Of a stretch of DNA of 64,000 nucleotides, positions 10,901 through 23,159 are shown in pieces. The translations under genes and the position numbers were made by a program. Origin of the DNA: Spongilla lacustris (Eukaryota > Porifera > Demospongiae > Spongillida > Spongillidae); NCBI GenBank assembly GCA_949361645.1, contig OX442428.1:2591847-2655846 (forward strand), written 5' to 3'. Within the stretch, counting starts at the first letter, position 1. Every line of letters begins with the position of its first letter. The notes below the pieces were generated by a model. That model was given only the letters and a program-made list of their open reading frames with translations. It was not told the origin of the DNA and did not search any database.

Positions 10901-12343
10901 CCATACTTAAATACATAGTTGTTTTGGAAGAGTACAAAAGAAAAGCCATTGCATGGTGGTGGTGTGCCTTTGGAATGCTGAAATCTCCAGGACCCTGTGG
11001 GAAACATGAAGATAGAACCCAAAGAAAAAAATGTTAACAGAAATGCACATACATGTACATGCATGTCCATTTACAAGTAATGCAATTTCTATGGTAGGAT
11101 AATCTCCTCAGCAGTAGAAGATACATTTATATCCTGTAGCAAGTTTGATACCAAAAATACATGTACACGGAATTGAAACATTCTGTATACATTCTATTGC
11201 ATGATGACAATTTGCTGTATAGACAAACAGGCATGAAAACTTAACTTTTCATTGTACTTTTCATTGTACATACGTGCACATGCACATGTACTTATGCACG
11301 TACTTCATGTACTTGCTAATTGATTATAGAGCTGCTATTGCAACATAAAATCACAAATTTATGATATGTTGTCTTATGACAAAATAAAATAGGTTTAGTT
11401 TGCTGAACTGAAAACAATAACATGTTGCTTGCAGTAATAGAAGTGATGGAAGAAGTACAACTACAGTAAGTGTATACCAACTTATATATCTGGCATCCTA
11501 GCCAGCTAATTGACTCATTGGTGACCATCATCTGAACTTAATACCATTGCAAGAGCTAATTTTTTGCCATGTCTAATTTCCAGCGTAGTTGATGCCATAC
11601 AAACATGTGTACATGCAGTGCATGTAGTATACTCAGTAGCATCCAATTATTTACTGTGAGAAATTCATTATTGCATATTTCAATAATCTACAAGTTTTGC
11701 TTACACAAAAGTTTCCCTTAATTTTGGTCTGGATTTCATTAAAAGGTGATTTACATTCTAAGGGCAAGACACAGGACTATCTAATTATATGCAATATGTT
11801 CTCACTTTCCGTTATTTCACAGATGTAGAGGTCGTTAGTCCATCCACAGTCATTAGATGCTCTAGAATTTTTTATGTACTTTGCACTTGGGTCCTTGCGA
11901 TCTGGTGGACAGCCATAACCCCCAAACAGCACAAGCTTATCATTGTTCCAGATGACCATCCCTGCATTGACCTTCCTCCCCGGAGCAGCTTGTGGATCAC
12001 TGCAGTGGATTTCTTCCCACACCATGGTGCCCAGTGTCAGCATGTATAAGGAATTGCTATAAGTGTGATCATGATATCGATATCCGCCATACACATAAAG
12101 CTTGCTGCCATCTCTGGTACATGTATGCACACATCGCTCTGGCCATTGTGGGAACTCCCCACTTGCATGTATCTGTGCCCAACTCATTGTAACAGGATCA
12201 AATTCCTCGACTACAGAAATAAGCTTTGAATGTTCATCTTCCGATGCATCTATGGTGCGGCCTCCCCAGATGTACACCTTCCCATTGTACACTACAGCCA
12301 CATGGCCCCAGCGAGGGAGTGGTTCATTGCGACTACCAGCCAT
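7927..12343 (-). CDS. Kelch-repeat/death-domain protein A, 453 aa, five exons
   Basis: Exons (5'->3') are 12343-11806, 10994-10834, 10427-10248, 10038-9888 and 8258-7927. All introns are GT-AG with phases 1, 0, 0, 1, and the joined frame is open. Exons 1-4 encode six kelch repeats with the hallmark GG after a hydrophobic strand: VYIWGG, LYVYGG, LVLFGG, VFKYGG, CLIIGG and VVVFGG. Each is followed by a W or an aromatic turn, as expected for one beta-propeller. Exon 5 encodes a death domain: KWRAVGLQLKLL, LDNIQ, FREWKKQ, WITLIDAL, VALAKELR. No signal peptide or membrane segment is present. The start ATG is directly preceded by an in-frame TGA. The domain pairing suggests a cytosolic adaptor in death-fold signalling (inference). 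Intron 4 holds a foldback element and a decayed death-domain exon. Confidence 0.88.
8452..9282. mobile_element. Foldback element 2, 823 bp, in intron 4 of gene A
   Basis: The element at 8456-9278 begins GGGACAGTGTCCAGCAAAAT and ends with its reverse complement. It is flanked by ATAT on both sides (8452-8455, 9279-9282). The arms are complementary almost to the centre near 8860. The inner region (CCGTTACGGAGATACA, TTCCCGCTTGATTCGCGCCAA and the loop containing CAATGATTTTGGCAAAT) matches element 1 at 4421-5236 but in reverse orientation, while the outer arms differ. It is absent from the equivalent place in unit B (about 15200), so it inserted after the duplication or was lost there. Confidence 0.9.
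9605..9700 (-). pseudogene. Decayed duplicate of the death-domain exon (unit A)
   Basis: The DNA here aligns with the death-domain exon at about 8000-8110. Shared blocks include the ACGAGTA(T/C)GATT(T/C)GG stretch, CACTCNCTGAAGA, AACATTGC and TATT(G/C)(T/C)(A/G)TTCGCTTTG. It can no longer be read as a death domain, because the frame is broken and the FREWKKQ core is lost. The same relic exists in unit B at about 15507-15605, so the exon duplication predates the gene duplication. Confidence 0.65.
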
Positions 12344-12622
12344 TCAATGTATGCCTAGGATATGAGACAAAACCACATTTGTAACAGCATGCAGTGTAAA
12401 ATTGTAAATATATTTATGCAATACTAGTGCAAATTTTGCATGCTTCTAGGCAGAGTCTTTTGGCTGTGCAGAGTATACAGGCATTTGCAATGTATAGTTG
12501 TAATAGCTGACAATTTAGCTGTAATGCACATACACATGTAAAGGTCTACTACATGTATGAACAGGATCATATTGAAGATGGATAATGTATTTGTTTTTAC
12601 AAAGAACGTTAATGCTCAAGTT

Positions 12623-12625
<3 letters not shown>

Positions 12626-12670
<45 letters not shown>

Positions 12671-12671
12671 T
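12626..12671. repeat. (TAA)n microsatellite
   Basis: About 15 uninterrupted TAA units followed by irregular AT-rich sequence to about 12715. It lies upstream of gene A and is not matched in unit B. Confidence 0.95.
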
Positions 12672-13403
12672 AAGTATAATATTATATATATAATATATAA
12701 TTATAATTATATATCAGTTGTTATCACGTAACGAAGTACCTGTATGTACATATATACCAGCACAAACATCAGTTTACGAGTACTTGTCACATAGCCTGTT
12801 CAATGCAATGTATAATTTTATATCACACGCAAATATATTGAGTTCCAACCAAGGTTCTTCTGCTTTGAGAATCATTTCACTGTACCCTACATTGTAGCAC
12901 TCCTTTATACGATCTCTACAGAGTATCACATATAATTGGTTCAGTACATGCCCCAAAAAGACGTCGTGACGCAAACACAGATCGCACTCAATTGATGTAT
13001 ATTAAGCCTGTCGTTTTGAATAGCACATGTAGTGTATGTAGTTGAAGTCATAGGCCTGCGTTCATGGATATTAAAATCAATTTGGATAGGGGCAGTAAAA
13101 ACTTGCATTTACATGTAGGCCTACTCATATGCTTCGATTTCATTTACGTTTACCAATTTTAATTCGTCCCGATGGACAGGAGGTAGATACACCGGGCCAT
13201 ATTTGATGTAACATGTGATCGGTAGAGCAGCTTACTCTTAGTACGAGGCAGCTTTGTCTTAGGTACGTTTCCCCGTAAGGCCCACCAAGAATATCCCCAG
13301 TTAATGCGCACATCAAACATCGGTTGGCAACCTGCATGTAGCTAGCTACAGCTCGATTTGTAGAAGCGTAGGAACGTGTTCAGCGTACTTTATATACATA
13401 TTG

Positions 13404-13422
13404 CCCCCCCCCCCCCCCCCCC
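13404..13422. repeat. Poly-C tract
   Basis: An unbroken run of 19 C on the plus strand in the upstream part of unit A. Length may be inexact in the assembly. Confidence 0.9.
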
Positions 13423-13694
13423 GGTTTCTACGGTAACGCCTATATAGCCAAGCTGTTGTGCTTACCGTAGTCACAAGCCAGACGTAATTCGGCGCGGGTA
13501 ATAGTGTACGCGTAAACACGTAGTCTCGTACCCAGACCCAATGGCATAGCTCTAGCTCCTTTTTTAATTTTGTGTAATAAATAATATTGATACATACATA
13601 CATGTACATACACCACAATAGAGGAACATTGGATGGAAGGTTTTTGTCAATCATTCTACACCAAATTAAAGGTATATCAGAGATTCACTGACTA

Positions 13695-14129
13695 TCAGTT
13701 CAATAGAGGCTGGGAGGTGTATAGCATGTCCTTAATACGAAGCCACCCCATTGTCTGACTGTATGATGTGCCCCATTTGTCAGCTAGTAGTGATGCCAAA
13801 CGTTTGTAGGTGGTAGTGGCAATGCTACCCATGCCTCCTGTTGAAGAGAGGACGATTGGAGTGAATAAAGCTTGCTCAATCTCTTGAGTTCGAAGTTCGA
13901 ATTCTCTCTTTTTAATGTTTTTGATAGCAACTGGCATGGACGGTGTGGGAGTCTGATTAGAGGGGGCATATGGATTGAAAACTCTGACATCAAAAAATGT
14001 CCGCTCAAATCGACCACCCCAACAACCAACAGCTGCAATGTCAGACCGAGCACCATCCTCTGTGTTTACTGTCATAGCATGGAATGCCTCACCTCCCCAG
14101 TCCAATTGCGTCGTACGTCTGATATACAT
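13695..14129 (-). pseudogene. Retrotransposon restriction-like endonuclease domain, partial
   Basis: The open frame of about 144 aa contains ARSDIAAVGCWGG, FFDVRVFNPYAPSN, EIEQALFTPIVLSSTGGMG, YKRLASLLADKWG and SQTMGWLRIKDM. These blocks recur in this order in the C-terminal endonuclease region of a class of invertebrate non-LTR elements. The two Asp (RSDIA, FFDVR) fit the PD-(D/E)xK catalytic pair. It belongs to a different lineage from the 41-49 kb family. The RT is missing and the C-terminus stops early. It is present only in unit A, so it arrived after the tandem duplication or was deleted from B. Confidence 0.7.
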
Positions 14130-14737
14130 ATTTGCAGATCGGTGTAGACGGATTAAGCTGCATTCGTTTGACGTAAGAATGTGGAACTGGAAAATAACTA
14201 GTGTACGTTATGCAGTGCTCCTAATTTTTATTACTATTATGCTGTGAGGCAACTGACCCATGCATTCAGTGATTTTGTCTGAATGTACATGTATATAACT
14301 GCGGTGTTGTAGTTAAACTCAGTACTCCTGTGTGCACTGGCAAGGCAGTATGCCTGTAACGGTACTGGTAACGGTTGTAAGCATCAATTGTAATGAAATC
14401 CCACCACCTTATAAAAATAACCTCCCTAGGCTTCCTATATGAGGTTGAGCTACATTACATGTGCTAACCACTTTGTATTTAATTCACCATCGAAGATGGT
14501 TTATATATTTATACTTGTTAGTACTCACTGAGCATGCTTATCAATAATTTTGGGACTTGGAACGTTGCACCTAACAGTTGGTAATTGAATCTGAACAATA
14601 ACATCTCAGTAGTAATACAATGTATTAATTATGATAATATCATATGTATACGTACATGTTCTAACAAGCAATCAAATGCACATGCACATGTAGTGCAAAG
14701 CAAAGATGTGGTAATTCCTACATGCACAGGAACCTAT

Positions 14738-14743
14738 TTTATT
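14738..14743 (-). terminator. Poly(A) signal of kelch-death gene B
   Basis: AATAAA on the minus strand, about 26 bases past the stop of gene B, in the same context as the signal behind gene A. Confidence 0.6.
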
Positions 14744-14768
14744 GTACATGAAATTTTAAAAGTCGGAA

Positions 14769-17700
14769 CTACTGGGGTAATTGTTTTTCAATATGCTTAT
14801 CACGAAGTTTACCAGCAAGTGCTACCTCACTAACATGCGGTGTTTTGAGAACATCAATTAATGTGATCCACGAGTACGATTCGGGATATTGCTTCTTCCA
14901 CTCTCTGAAGACTTGCTTAAACATAATCATAGTATTGCTTGTATTGCATTTACTTTGGATATTGTCCAAAGTATTAGGTAGCAGCTTCAGCTGTAAGCCA
15001 ACTGCTCGCCACTTAGCAGGAATTTCTGCGGCAACATCGTTGACTAGATCCTTCAGTTGTGGAAATACTGTATCTGCATGGAATAAGCAATAACAATTAT
15101 AAACTTATAAACTGTAGATGATACTGAGAAAAATGGGGAAGTGGAAATGAAACAGATGATACAAATGTTTATACACAATGTATAAGTTGGGGCAAACTCT
15201 GTGTGTGGGTATTCAATTGATCATTGTTAAGATAATGTACCCCAGCTTGTTACTTTCAAATTGACATGTTCCCATGTACATGTAAATATACACTTTTTGC
15301 TGCAGGTTATTAATGTTAACCACTGTCATGGATAGTCTGATACATGTACATGCATGGTACATGCATACACATACATGCATGCAGATTAATATGATACATA
15401 GACACCTACAATTTACAAAGCATGTATAGGAGCAGATATTTTAATAGTACACTGTAGGAACCGCTAATTGTTTAATATATTAATATTAAACAAATATTAA
15501 TGTCATCAACGAATACAATTTGGATTCTTCCACTCACTGAAGATCTGTTTAAATATAATAACATTGCCCTGACTATTGTATTTGCTTTGCTGTGTAAATT
15601 GTATGTGTCTACATGTGTATATGACCAAATCAAAAGTTATGGAACTTATTTGCCATTTCTCACCAGATGTCTATACTCATCCCCTGAGTACAGCCAATTA
15701 ATAAGTACCCATGGTACATTTGTGTACATGTATATTTGTTCTGCACTTTTACATTTGTGCATATGCATACTACATACATTTGTCAACGCACCAAGATCAA
15801 AAACAGCAGTCCCAGACATTGGCTCTGGAGGATGTTGACATTCATCACAACCTCCAAACACAACAACTTTCATTTTTGCTGAAGCTAATGTGATACATGT
15901 AGCTGTATGCCAGTATCGGTCCACCTCAAAAGTACTACAGAGCTTTGAAAATAAAAATCAATCATAAAAAAATATTACAAATAGATCGTACATGCAATAT
16001 ATGTTCCCAAACATTTTTTCCCCCTACTATGTACACATACATGTATATCCTCCACAATTGCAATTTAATTGCAGTTTTAAATTACTATACATAAAAGACC
16101 AAAATATGATATTCCATTTTATATGTGAAGATTCTAGCATACATGTATTAAATAAATCAAATACTGAACACTTGCACAGCATACCTGTGTCCACTTCATG
16201 GTAATATAATCAAATAGCCAAATTTCTCCAGAGACATCTTTATTGCCTAAGTCACCTCCTATAATCAAACACTTGCTGCATTCAGGATCTGTTGTGATAC
16301 TTGTAGCTGTATGAAATTTTCTTCCACAAGGTAAAGGGCCAGGAATATTGAGCTCATTCCATCCCTATGGTATTGAGGTGAAAAGATAAATAGGTGATTT
16401 CAGACAAACACAAGTACACTGCATACATGTACATGCATACATGGACTCAATGGCGTGGTGGTCAGGGGGGGAAGCCTGGAGACCCAGGCCTCCCCTGCAG
16501 AGCCATAATGATGGGGCGGCATAATACTAGGGGGCACCAATAAAACATTATTTTATTAAATAAGGACTTGATGTCATAACATTATTAACACCTTCGTAAA
16601 GGAAATACCGTGTATGTTGTACAACAATGCATACAATGAAGGTGATACGATGTTATCTCGAGTCCTAAGTCCTAACGATAAACTCTATTTAGTTCTGTGC
16701 ATGTCCATAAATAGAACTGTAGAACCCTGTTTCAAATGTCTAAATGCATGCGACGGAGAGAGGAAAGCGAAAACAGTTCGGCGTAACCAATCGATGGGAG
16801 AAGAGGATGCAAGCTGATGACGACAAGAGATTAGGTGCGTTTATGGATGCTTTTGTAAGCCGCTAAGGTTCTGCCAGCAAGGAGAGGAAAGCAGCAGAGG
16901 CAATTTCAGTTAGTACAGTTATTGATCCTTAGTTGAGTCTGTTGCAGCCACCACAATACATGTGATTGATTCACACCGTTTGTTCAGAAAGCTATGGAAC
17001 CTGCAATGATGAATCGGATTGTATGAACACACAGAGTTTGTCCATTATTTAGACAAGAAGGAAACTGTTACAGCAGACATGTGCATACACTTGCATGGCA
17101 GTACACTACACAAGCTAACAGTGGTGCTGAAATTGCCTGCAATTTCAAATGTAGCACTATACCATTGGCATCAGTCAGCATTTCTGCTGAAGAAGCAATG
17201 AGTACCATCAATCCATCAAGATTGGTTGGCCAACAGCTCAGCGTACAAGAAAAAGGGCATATAATCAAGCTTTGTTTTTTCATCCTGACAATACAAAAAG
17301 GCAATGGGATTCTTACTCCCAGAGCAAGAATGCTCTCTTTTGCATACCATGTCTTGTGTCCACTGCTGCTTCCTTGAGAGGTGAACATCTAAATGCATTT
17401 ACAATGAAATTGGAAAAGAACAATGCAGTGGTATAGCAAGACACGAAGGCTCTCCTTGCTCAAGCAATTTTATGCAGGACCAAATGATCATTGAATGCTT
17501 TGCTGAACAGTCGAAGGCAGAAGCGGCTTGTCACAAAGTGGAAGTTGATGCAAATAGAGCACTTTTGAAATGTGTTGCGAACGCTATAATATTCCTTAGT
17601 TACCAAGGTATACCTTTACGCTGACATCGAGAATCTTTTACCGACTATTCTGTAAATTTGGGCAATATTGAAATATCTTGCCCTTTACGATGTCGCAATG

Positions 17701-18991
17701 CAAATGCACCTATGTGGTGTGAAAGAAGCACAACATGGGAGAAGAGGAAGGGGATCTAAAATAACCCATTTTGAGTAATGATACTCAAAACAAGCTAGTT
17801 TAAGTCATCAAATTAGCCAGAATATGTCAAAGCAGTCAAAAGAGCTTTGGAATTTGCTGGATAGGTGCATGAATACTTTTGTGGAGTGTCATGAATGCTC
17901 TTGACAAAATTCAAATGGATAACACATTTGATACTAAGCATAGATCTGCTGCAACTGGATTGCTTTCTTCTATCAATAATTGTATCTTTTCCATGAGATC
18001 TTTGTAGGCACCGGACCTCTGAGTCGTTATTTGCAAACTGTGAACATGGATATTTACAATGTGCTGGTCATGAGGTGAAGTGCAATTGATTCAGATTAGG
18101 AAAAAATGAGAAACTCTGCTAATGACACTATTTAGAGGATGGAAGAAGTTACAGCAGGTTTTGGTGAATTAGAATGGAAAACCAGTCGTATTTGTCGCCG
18201 CAAAGACAAGGGAAGTGATCTTGCAATTCATACAGAAGAGTGCTTTGAAGTTGAGACACCTGAATCTGTGTGGAAATGCAACACTTTTTATGTTGTAGTA
18301 GATACACTCCTTGTGTCCTTTTAAGAAACCGATTTGAGAATAACAAATCACTATTGCAGTCACTTGCTACATGTGTTTTCGCCCGTCAATTTCTCATCAT
18401 TTCATGTGTCAGTAAAAACGGTGAAATGTCTGCAATCCCAGGTAGCAGCGTTTTGCGAGAAATACAATTTGCATAAACGATTCAATTTTATGCAACCAAA
18501 CAGCATTTCAGAAGATGAAAGTGATTGTTCTAAAATGGATGAGGAAGATGACGAAGAAAATCATTTGAATTTGTCTTTTTCGGCTACATTAACTCACCTT
18601 TGCAATTCCAAGTATCACCTTAAATAAGTGAATGCATTTCCCAAGCTCAGTAAGGCATATTCAATAGCTTTGGCCATCCATGTTAGTTTATGCACAGCTG
18701 AACATAGTTTTTCTGAACTGAAAAGGATCAAGTCTTGACTGAGATGAACAATGATGCACTGCTAATTAAATAGCAGTTGAAAGGAAATTTTTTGAAAATG
18801 ATTAATAGTGATGCAATTATTGATGAATTCGCTTGTAGCTCGGCAGAATTGTCTCGAGCTTTGCTTAGCCGATAAATTGATCGTGCCGTTTGCATTATAA
18901 TTTACATTTGTACATACATCACTGCACTGAATTGAACACAATTGCGTTGAGTTGCTGTTTGCGGAAAGTGCTATATGTAAATGCTAGGAAG

Positions 18992-19028
<37 letters not shown>

Positions 19029-21021
19029 TCACATAGTGAGGCCCTTGCAAATGAATTCATTTCAATTTGCATGTACATGAATGTATGCACATGTACAATG
19101 CATTCTGGACACAAACCACAAACGTTCAGCCTACCCCTGGCGGAAACTTGGCAATATCAAAGACCAATTAATGATCATGTGTCATTAAACTGAATGACAG
19201 CTGTGTAATATGCTTTATTGAACACAGTGCACACATTATACATGTACATGTATGAAATTAGGAGAATGCACTAAGGCTAATAAAATTGTGCGTTTTAAAA
19301 CAAGTAATGATGAATTTTATATCAAGTAGCACAATTTGCTGCCTGAATGACCTAACACAAATACATACAAGACTTACCCATACTGGCTGAGTGAGGTCAA
19401 GAATATGCACTTTGCTGACAAGCTCCTTTCCTGGTTCAGTTCCTCCATACTTAAATACATAGTTGTTTTGAAATAGTACAAACGAAAAGCCATTGCATGG
19501 TGGTGGTGTGCCTTTGGATGGCTGAAATCTCCAGGACCCTGTGGGAAACATGAAGATAGAACCCAAAGAAAAAACTAATTTGTACATTCACATTTGTAAT
19601 GCACATACATGTACATGTACATTTACTTCTATGGGAGGATAATCTCCTCAGCAGTAGAAGATACATTTACATCCTGTAGCAAGTCTTTATACTGACAATA
19701 CATGCAATTGAAACCTTCTTTCTCTTTCACATTTACATTCTATTAAATTTGCATGATGACAATTTGTTGTATAGACAAACAGGTACATGTATGAAAACTT
19801 AACTTTTCATTATACACATACAAAATGCACTTGCTAGGATTAGAGCTGCTATGTTGTCTTATGACAAAATTAAATAGGTTTAGTTTGCTGAACTGAAAAC
19901 AATAACATGTTGCTTGCAGTAATAGAAGTGATGGAAAAAGCACAACTACATGTAGCAACACTAATCTTCACGACTACAAATATCTACGATACTGAAATGT
20001 AGTCGGGCGGGCCCTACCACCGCATTTGGTTGGGTGGTAGGGTGACAAGCCTATACCAAGATTTGTGCAGAACTGTTATGCAATATGTGAATATCATTAT
20101 GTTATATATACTTGGGTAGCCCAAAACTACAGTAAGTGGACCAACTTATATATCTGGCATCCTGGCCGGCTATTGACTCATTGGTGACCATCATCTGAAC
20201 TTAATACCAGTGCAAGAGCTAATTTTTTGCCACATCTAATTTCCAGCGTAGTTGATGCCATACAAATATGTGTACACGCAGTGCATGTAGTATACTCAGT
20301 AGCATCCAATTATTTACTGTGAGAAATTCATTATTGTATATTTTTAAACAATTATCTACACGTTTTGTTTACACAAAAGTTTCCCTTAATTAACTTTTGG
20401 TCTGGATTTCATTAAAAGGTGATTTACATTCTAAGGGCAATTGAAGACACAGGACTATCTAATTATATGCAATATGTTCTCACTTTTCGTTATTTCACAG
20501 ATGTAGAGGTCATTACTCCACCCACAGCCATCAGATGTTTTAGTATTTTTTATGTACTTAGCACTTGGATCCTTGCGATCTGGGTTCAAGCCATAACCCC
20601 CAAACAGCACAAGCTTATCATTGTTCCAGATGACCATCCCTGCATTGACCTTCCTCCCTGGAGCAGCTTGTGGATCACTGCAGTGGATTTCTTCCCACAC
20701 CATGGTGCCCAGTGTCAGCATGTATAAGGAATTGCTATAAGTGTGATCATGATATCGATATCCGCCATACACATAAAGCTTGCTGCCATCTCTGGTACAT
20801 GTATGCACACATCGCTCTGGCCATTGTGGGAACTCCCCACTTGTACGTATCTGTGCCCAACTCATTGTAACAGGATCAAATTCCTCAACTACAGGAATAA
20901 GCTTTGAATGTTCATCTTCCGATGCATCTATGGTGCGGCCTCCCCAGATGTACACCTTCCCATTGTACACTACAGCCACATGGCCCCAGCGAGGGAGTGG
21001 TTCATAGCGACTACCAGCCAT
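14769..21021 (-). CDS. Kelch-repeat/death-domain protein B, 444 aa, five exons
   Basis: Exons (5'->3') are 21021-20484, 19538-19378, 16364-16185, 15942-15792 and 15073-14769. Splice sites and phases (1, 0, 0, 1) match gene A, and the joined frame is open. The six-kelch-repeat propeller and the C-terminal death domain (KWRAVGLQLKLL, FREWKKQ, WITLIDVL, VALAGKLR) are intact. Compared with A, exon 5 lacks a short stretch before the death domain (VGMTTVLTSG in A), and the tail is longer, ending EKQLPQ. Clustered changes sit in loops: GCPP versus GLNP after the third GG, and FCCVSKM versus GKELVSKV in repeat 4. Intron 1 carries a 181-bp insertion and intron 2 a 2.6-kb hAT remnant. Both copies look functional, so they may have begun to diverge in partner binding. 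Confidence 0.88.
15507..15605 (-). pseudogene. Decayed duplicate of the death-domain exon (unit B)
   Basis: Counterpart of the relic at 9605-9700, with the same broken alignment to the functional death-domain exon (here 14820-14960). Its presence in both units dates the exon duplication before the segmental one. Confidence 0.65.
16447..19047 (+). mobile_element. hAT-type DNA transposon remnant (TTF zinc-finger/DUF4371 class)
   Basis: Unit A has no counterpart between its bases near 10505 and 10510, so the whole stretch is an insertion into intron 2 of gene B. Frameshifted plus-strand pieces appear in transposase order. First is a TTF-type finger remnant: HPDNTKRQWDSYSQ, ALFCIPCLVS (about 17270-17350). 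Next come NAIIFLSYQGIPLR (about 17580-17620) and TSRICRRKDKG (about 18180). Last is the C-terminal dimerisation block: SKAYSIALAIHVSLCTAEHSFSELKRIKS-like (about 18640-18735, cut here into two frames), then IDEFACSSAELSRALL. Internal stops are frequent, so it is dead. Termini and target duplication could not be resolved. Confidence 0.75.
18994..19026. repeat. Poly-G tract at the hAT remnant's right end
   Basis: An uninterrupted run of about 33 G on the plus strand next to the right boundary of the insertion. It is a likely G-quadruplex former and a likely place for length errors. Confidence 0.9.
19950..20130. mobile_element. Small insertion with inverted ends in intron 1 of gene B
   Basis: Unit A reads straight through (ACAACTACAGTAAGTG near 11460). 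Unit B has the same bases split by 181 bp, with AACTAC on both sides (19944-19949, 20125-20130). Inside, TAGTCGGGCGGGC near 20000 and GTAGCCCAAAACTA at the right edge resemble the ends of the element at 22284-22564. A short stem (CCCTACCACC ... GGTGGTAGGG) lies near 20012-20045. It is non-coding. Confidence 0.6.
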
Positions 21022-21833
21022 TCAATGTACACCTAGGACATAAGACAAGACCACATTTTTAACAGCAGTGTAAAATTGTAAATATACTTATGCAATACTA
21101 GTGCAAATTTAATTTGCATGCTTCTAGGCACGGTCTTTTGGCTGTGCAGAGTATACAGGCATTTGCAATGTACTTGTAATAGCTGACAATTTAGCTGTAA
21201 TGCACATACACATGTACAGGTCACTATGAACAGGATCATACTTAAGATGGATAATCGATTTGTTTTCCTACAAAGAGTGTTAAATGTTCAAGTAGTCCTA
21301 TTTACAATCAGTTGTTATCACGTAACGAAGTGCCTGTATGTGCACACCACATATTTGTCACATACCCTAGCTGTTCAGCTGATGCAATGTATAATTTTAT
21401 ATCACACGCAAATATATATTGAGGTACTTCTGCTTTGAGAATCACTTCACTGTACCCTACATTGTAGCACTCCTTTATACGATCTCTACAGTGTATCACA
21501 TAATTGGTTCAGTACATGCTCCCAAAAGACGTCGTGACAGATCGCACCCAATTGATGTACATTAGGACTGTCGTTTTGAATAGCTCGTGCAAATGGATAT
21601 TAAATCAATTTGGATAGGGGCTGTAAAAACTTGCATTTACATACATATGTACTCATATCAGAGATAATATATATGCTTCGATTTCATTTACGTTTACCAA
21701 TTTTAATTCGTCCCGATGGCCAGGATGTACATCCACCAGGCCATATTTGATGTAACATGTGATCGGTAGAGCAGCTTACTCTTAGTACGAGGCAGCTTTG
21801 TCTTCGTTTGGCCGTTCTGGCCCCACCAAGAAT

Positions 21834-22274
21834 ACTGTAAAGATCAAGTTAAATACGAATTCGAATTATTAAATTCAGCCAAACCATAATTTTACGAATT
21901 AAAATTACGAATGCATTTATTGATAAAAAATTCAATCTGAATATATCGAATACGAATGCAATCGCGAGAATGGCTACTAGTACTATGAGACAGTGGAATT
22001 TCCGGAAAGCTAATTGACAGAGAAGAGTCTCAACTACCCGAGGACGTAGCTAAATACGCGATGTGGTCGCTAGCACATAAATTCTAGGAGTAGACTAGTA
22101 CAGCGTTTTGGCCGCTCCGAACATTTAGCATGCTTAAGACCCGAATAAGAAATTACGTACATACCGGTAATTTGTCATAGACTTTAAATTAATAATACGA
22201 ATTAGTATACTAGGTACAAACGGAAACATTATTAAAAATACGAATACAGAATTTATTGATTATTATTATTCGTA
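21834..22274. other. AT-rich block private to unit B
   Basis: Unit A passes directly from ACCAAGAATA to CCCCAGTTAATGCG, while unit B has about 440 extra bases here. They are rich in TACGAATT/AATTCGTA palindromic words and contain no reading frame. It may be a separate non-autonomous element; its ends are unresolved. Confidence 0.45.
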
Positions 22275-22573
22275 GTTGATGCGTAGTTGGGCGTAGTCCG
22301 ACCTTCGCGTATTGGCGGAAGGTCGGGTGCACAGGCGTATTATGCAATACGTCAATGAATAGTGGCGTGTTATACAATCGGTATCAATGAATAATTGTGT
22401 AAAGGATGTGAGATTGGCTTTATACTACCAGCTGCCGCAGAATGTATTTATTGGGCTCCTGCATTCTGATTGGACTGCAATCCCCGTTGCAGCTTGTACA
22501 AAAACTGTGCGGGTTTGGTACCCGACCTTCTGCCAATACGCGAAGGTCGGGCTACGCCCAACTAGTTGATGCG
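22275..22573. mobile_element. Terminal-inverted-repeat element (MITE), 281 bp, 9-bp target duplication
   Basis: The element at 22284-22564 starts TAGTTGGGCGTAGTCCGACC and ends with a close reverse complement. The inverted repeats run about 40 bp, through TTCGCGTATTGGC and GAAGGTCGGGT. It is flanked by GTTGATGCG on both sides (22275-22283, 22565-22573). Unit A has a single GTTAATGCG at the same site, which serves as the empty site. A 9-bp duplication suggests a Mutator-like mobiliser (inference). A single related end, ATGGGCGTAGTCCGACC, occurs at 24487-24503. Confidence 0.85.
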
Positions 22574-23159
22574 CACATCTCAGTCACATCGGTTTCCAGA
22601 ATTGGTGGTTAGCAACCTGTAGCTAGCTACAGCTCTATTTGCAGAGCTGTTGGGCTTACCGTATACAGATTAGTCTCCGACTCACACTCGCAAGCCAGCC
22701 AGACAGGTTACGTTTTCACGTAGTCTCGAACCCAGACCCAAATGTCATGGCAACCATAAATAAGTAAATAAAGAAAATTAACAATGAAATTCATGAAATA
22801 TCAATGAAAAAGTTTTACATACTGCTGTCAGCAATTGCAAGGTCAATGAATGATGCAAAAGGATATGGCTTGTGGTATCAGTGATGAGCGGGAACCCGAA
22901 GGCATATGATATTAGTAGGGAGAAGCTCACTTTGCAACGAAGCCAGAATAATATTTTGCTGTTTTTTGCCGTGAGCAAGGCAAGTCAGGCAACTGACCCA
23001 TGCATGCAATTTATATTCAATTTTGTCCTAATGTATAGTGCATAATTGCGGTAAACTGAGTACACCTGTATGCACTGGCAAGGCAGTATGCCTGTAACGG
23101 TACTGGTAACGGTTGTAAGCATCAATTGTAACGAAGTCTCTCCACCTTATAATTACCAG

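Larger units (their letters stand above)
7573..14440. repeat. Tandem duplication, unit A (kelch-death gene A)
   Basis: The unit starts at TGAGGTTGAGCTAC and ends near CCTCCCTAGGCTTCCTATAT. Unit B starts immediately at 14441 with the same TGAGGTTGAGCTAC and ends at the equivalent CCTCCCTAGGCCTCC near 23185. Collinear similarity covers the whole kelch-death gene with its introns and flanks, including the GGTAACGGTTGTAAGCATC block (14360 and 23108). Differences are mainly insertions private to one unit: 8456-9278 and roughly 13550-14245 here. Confidence 0.9.
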
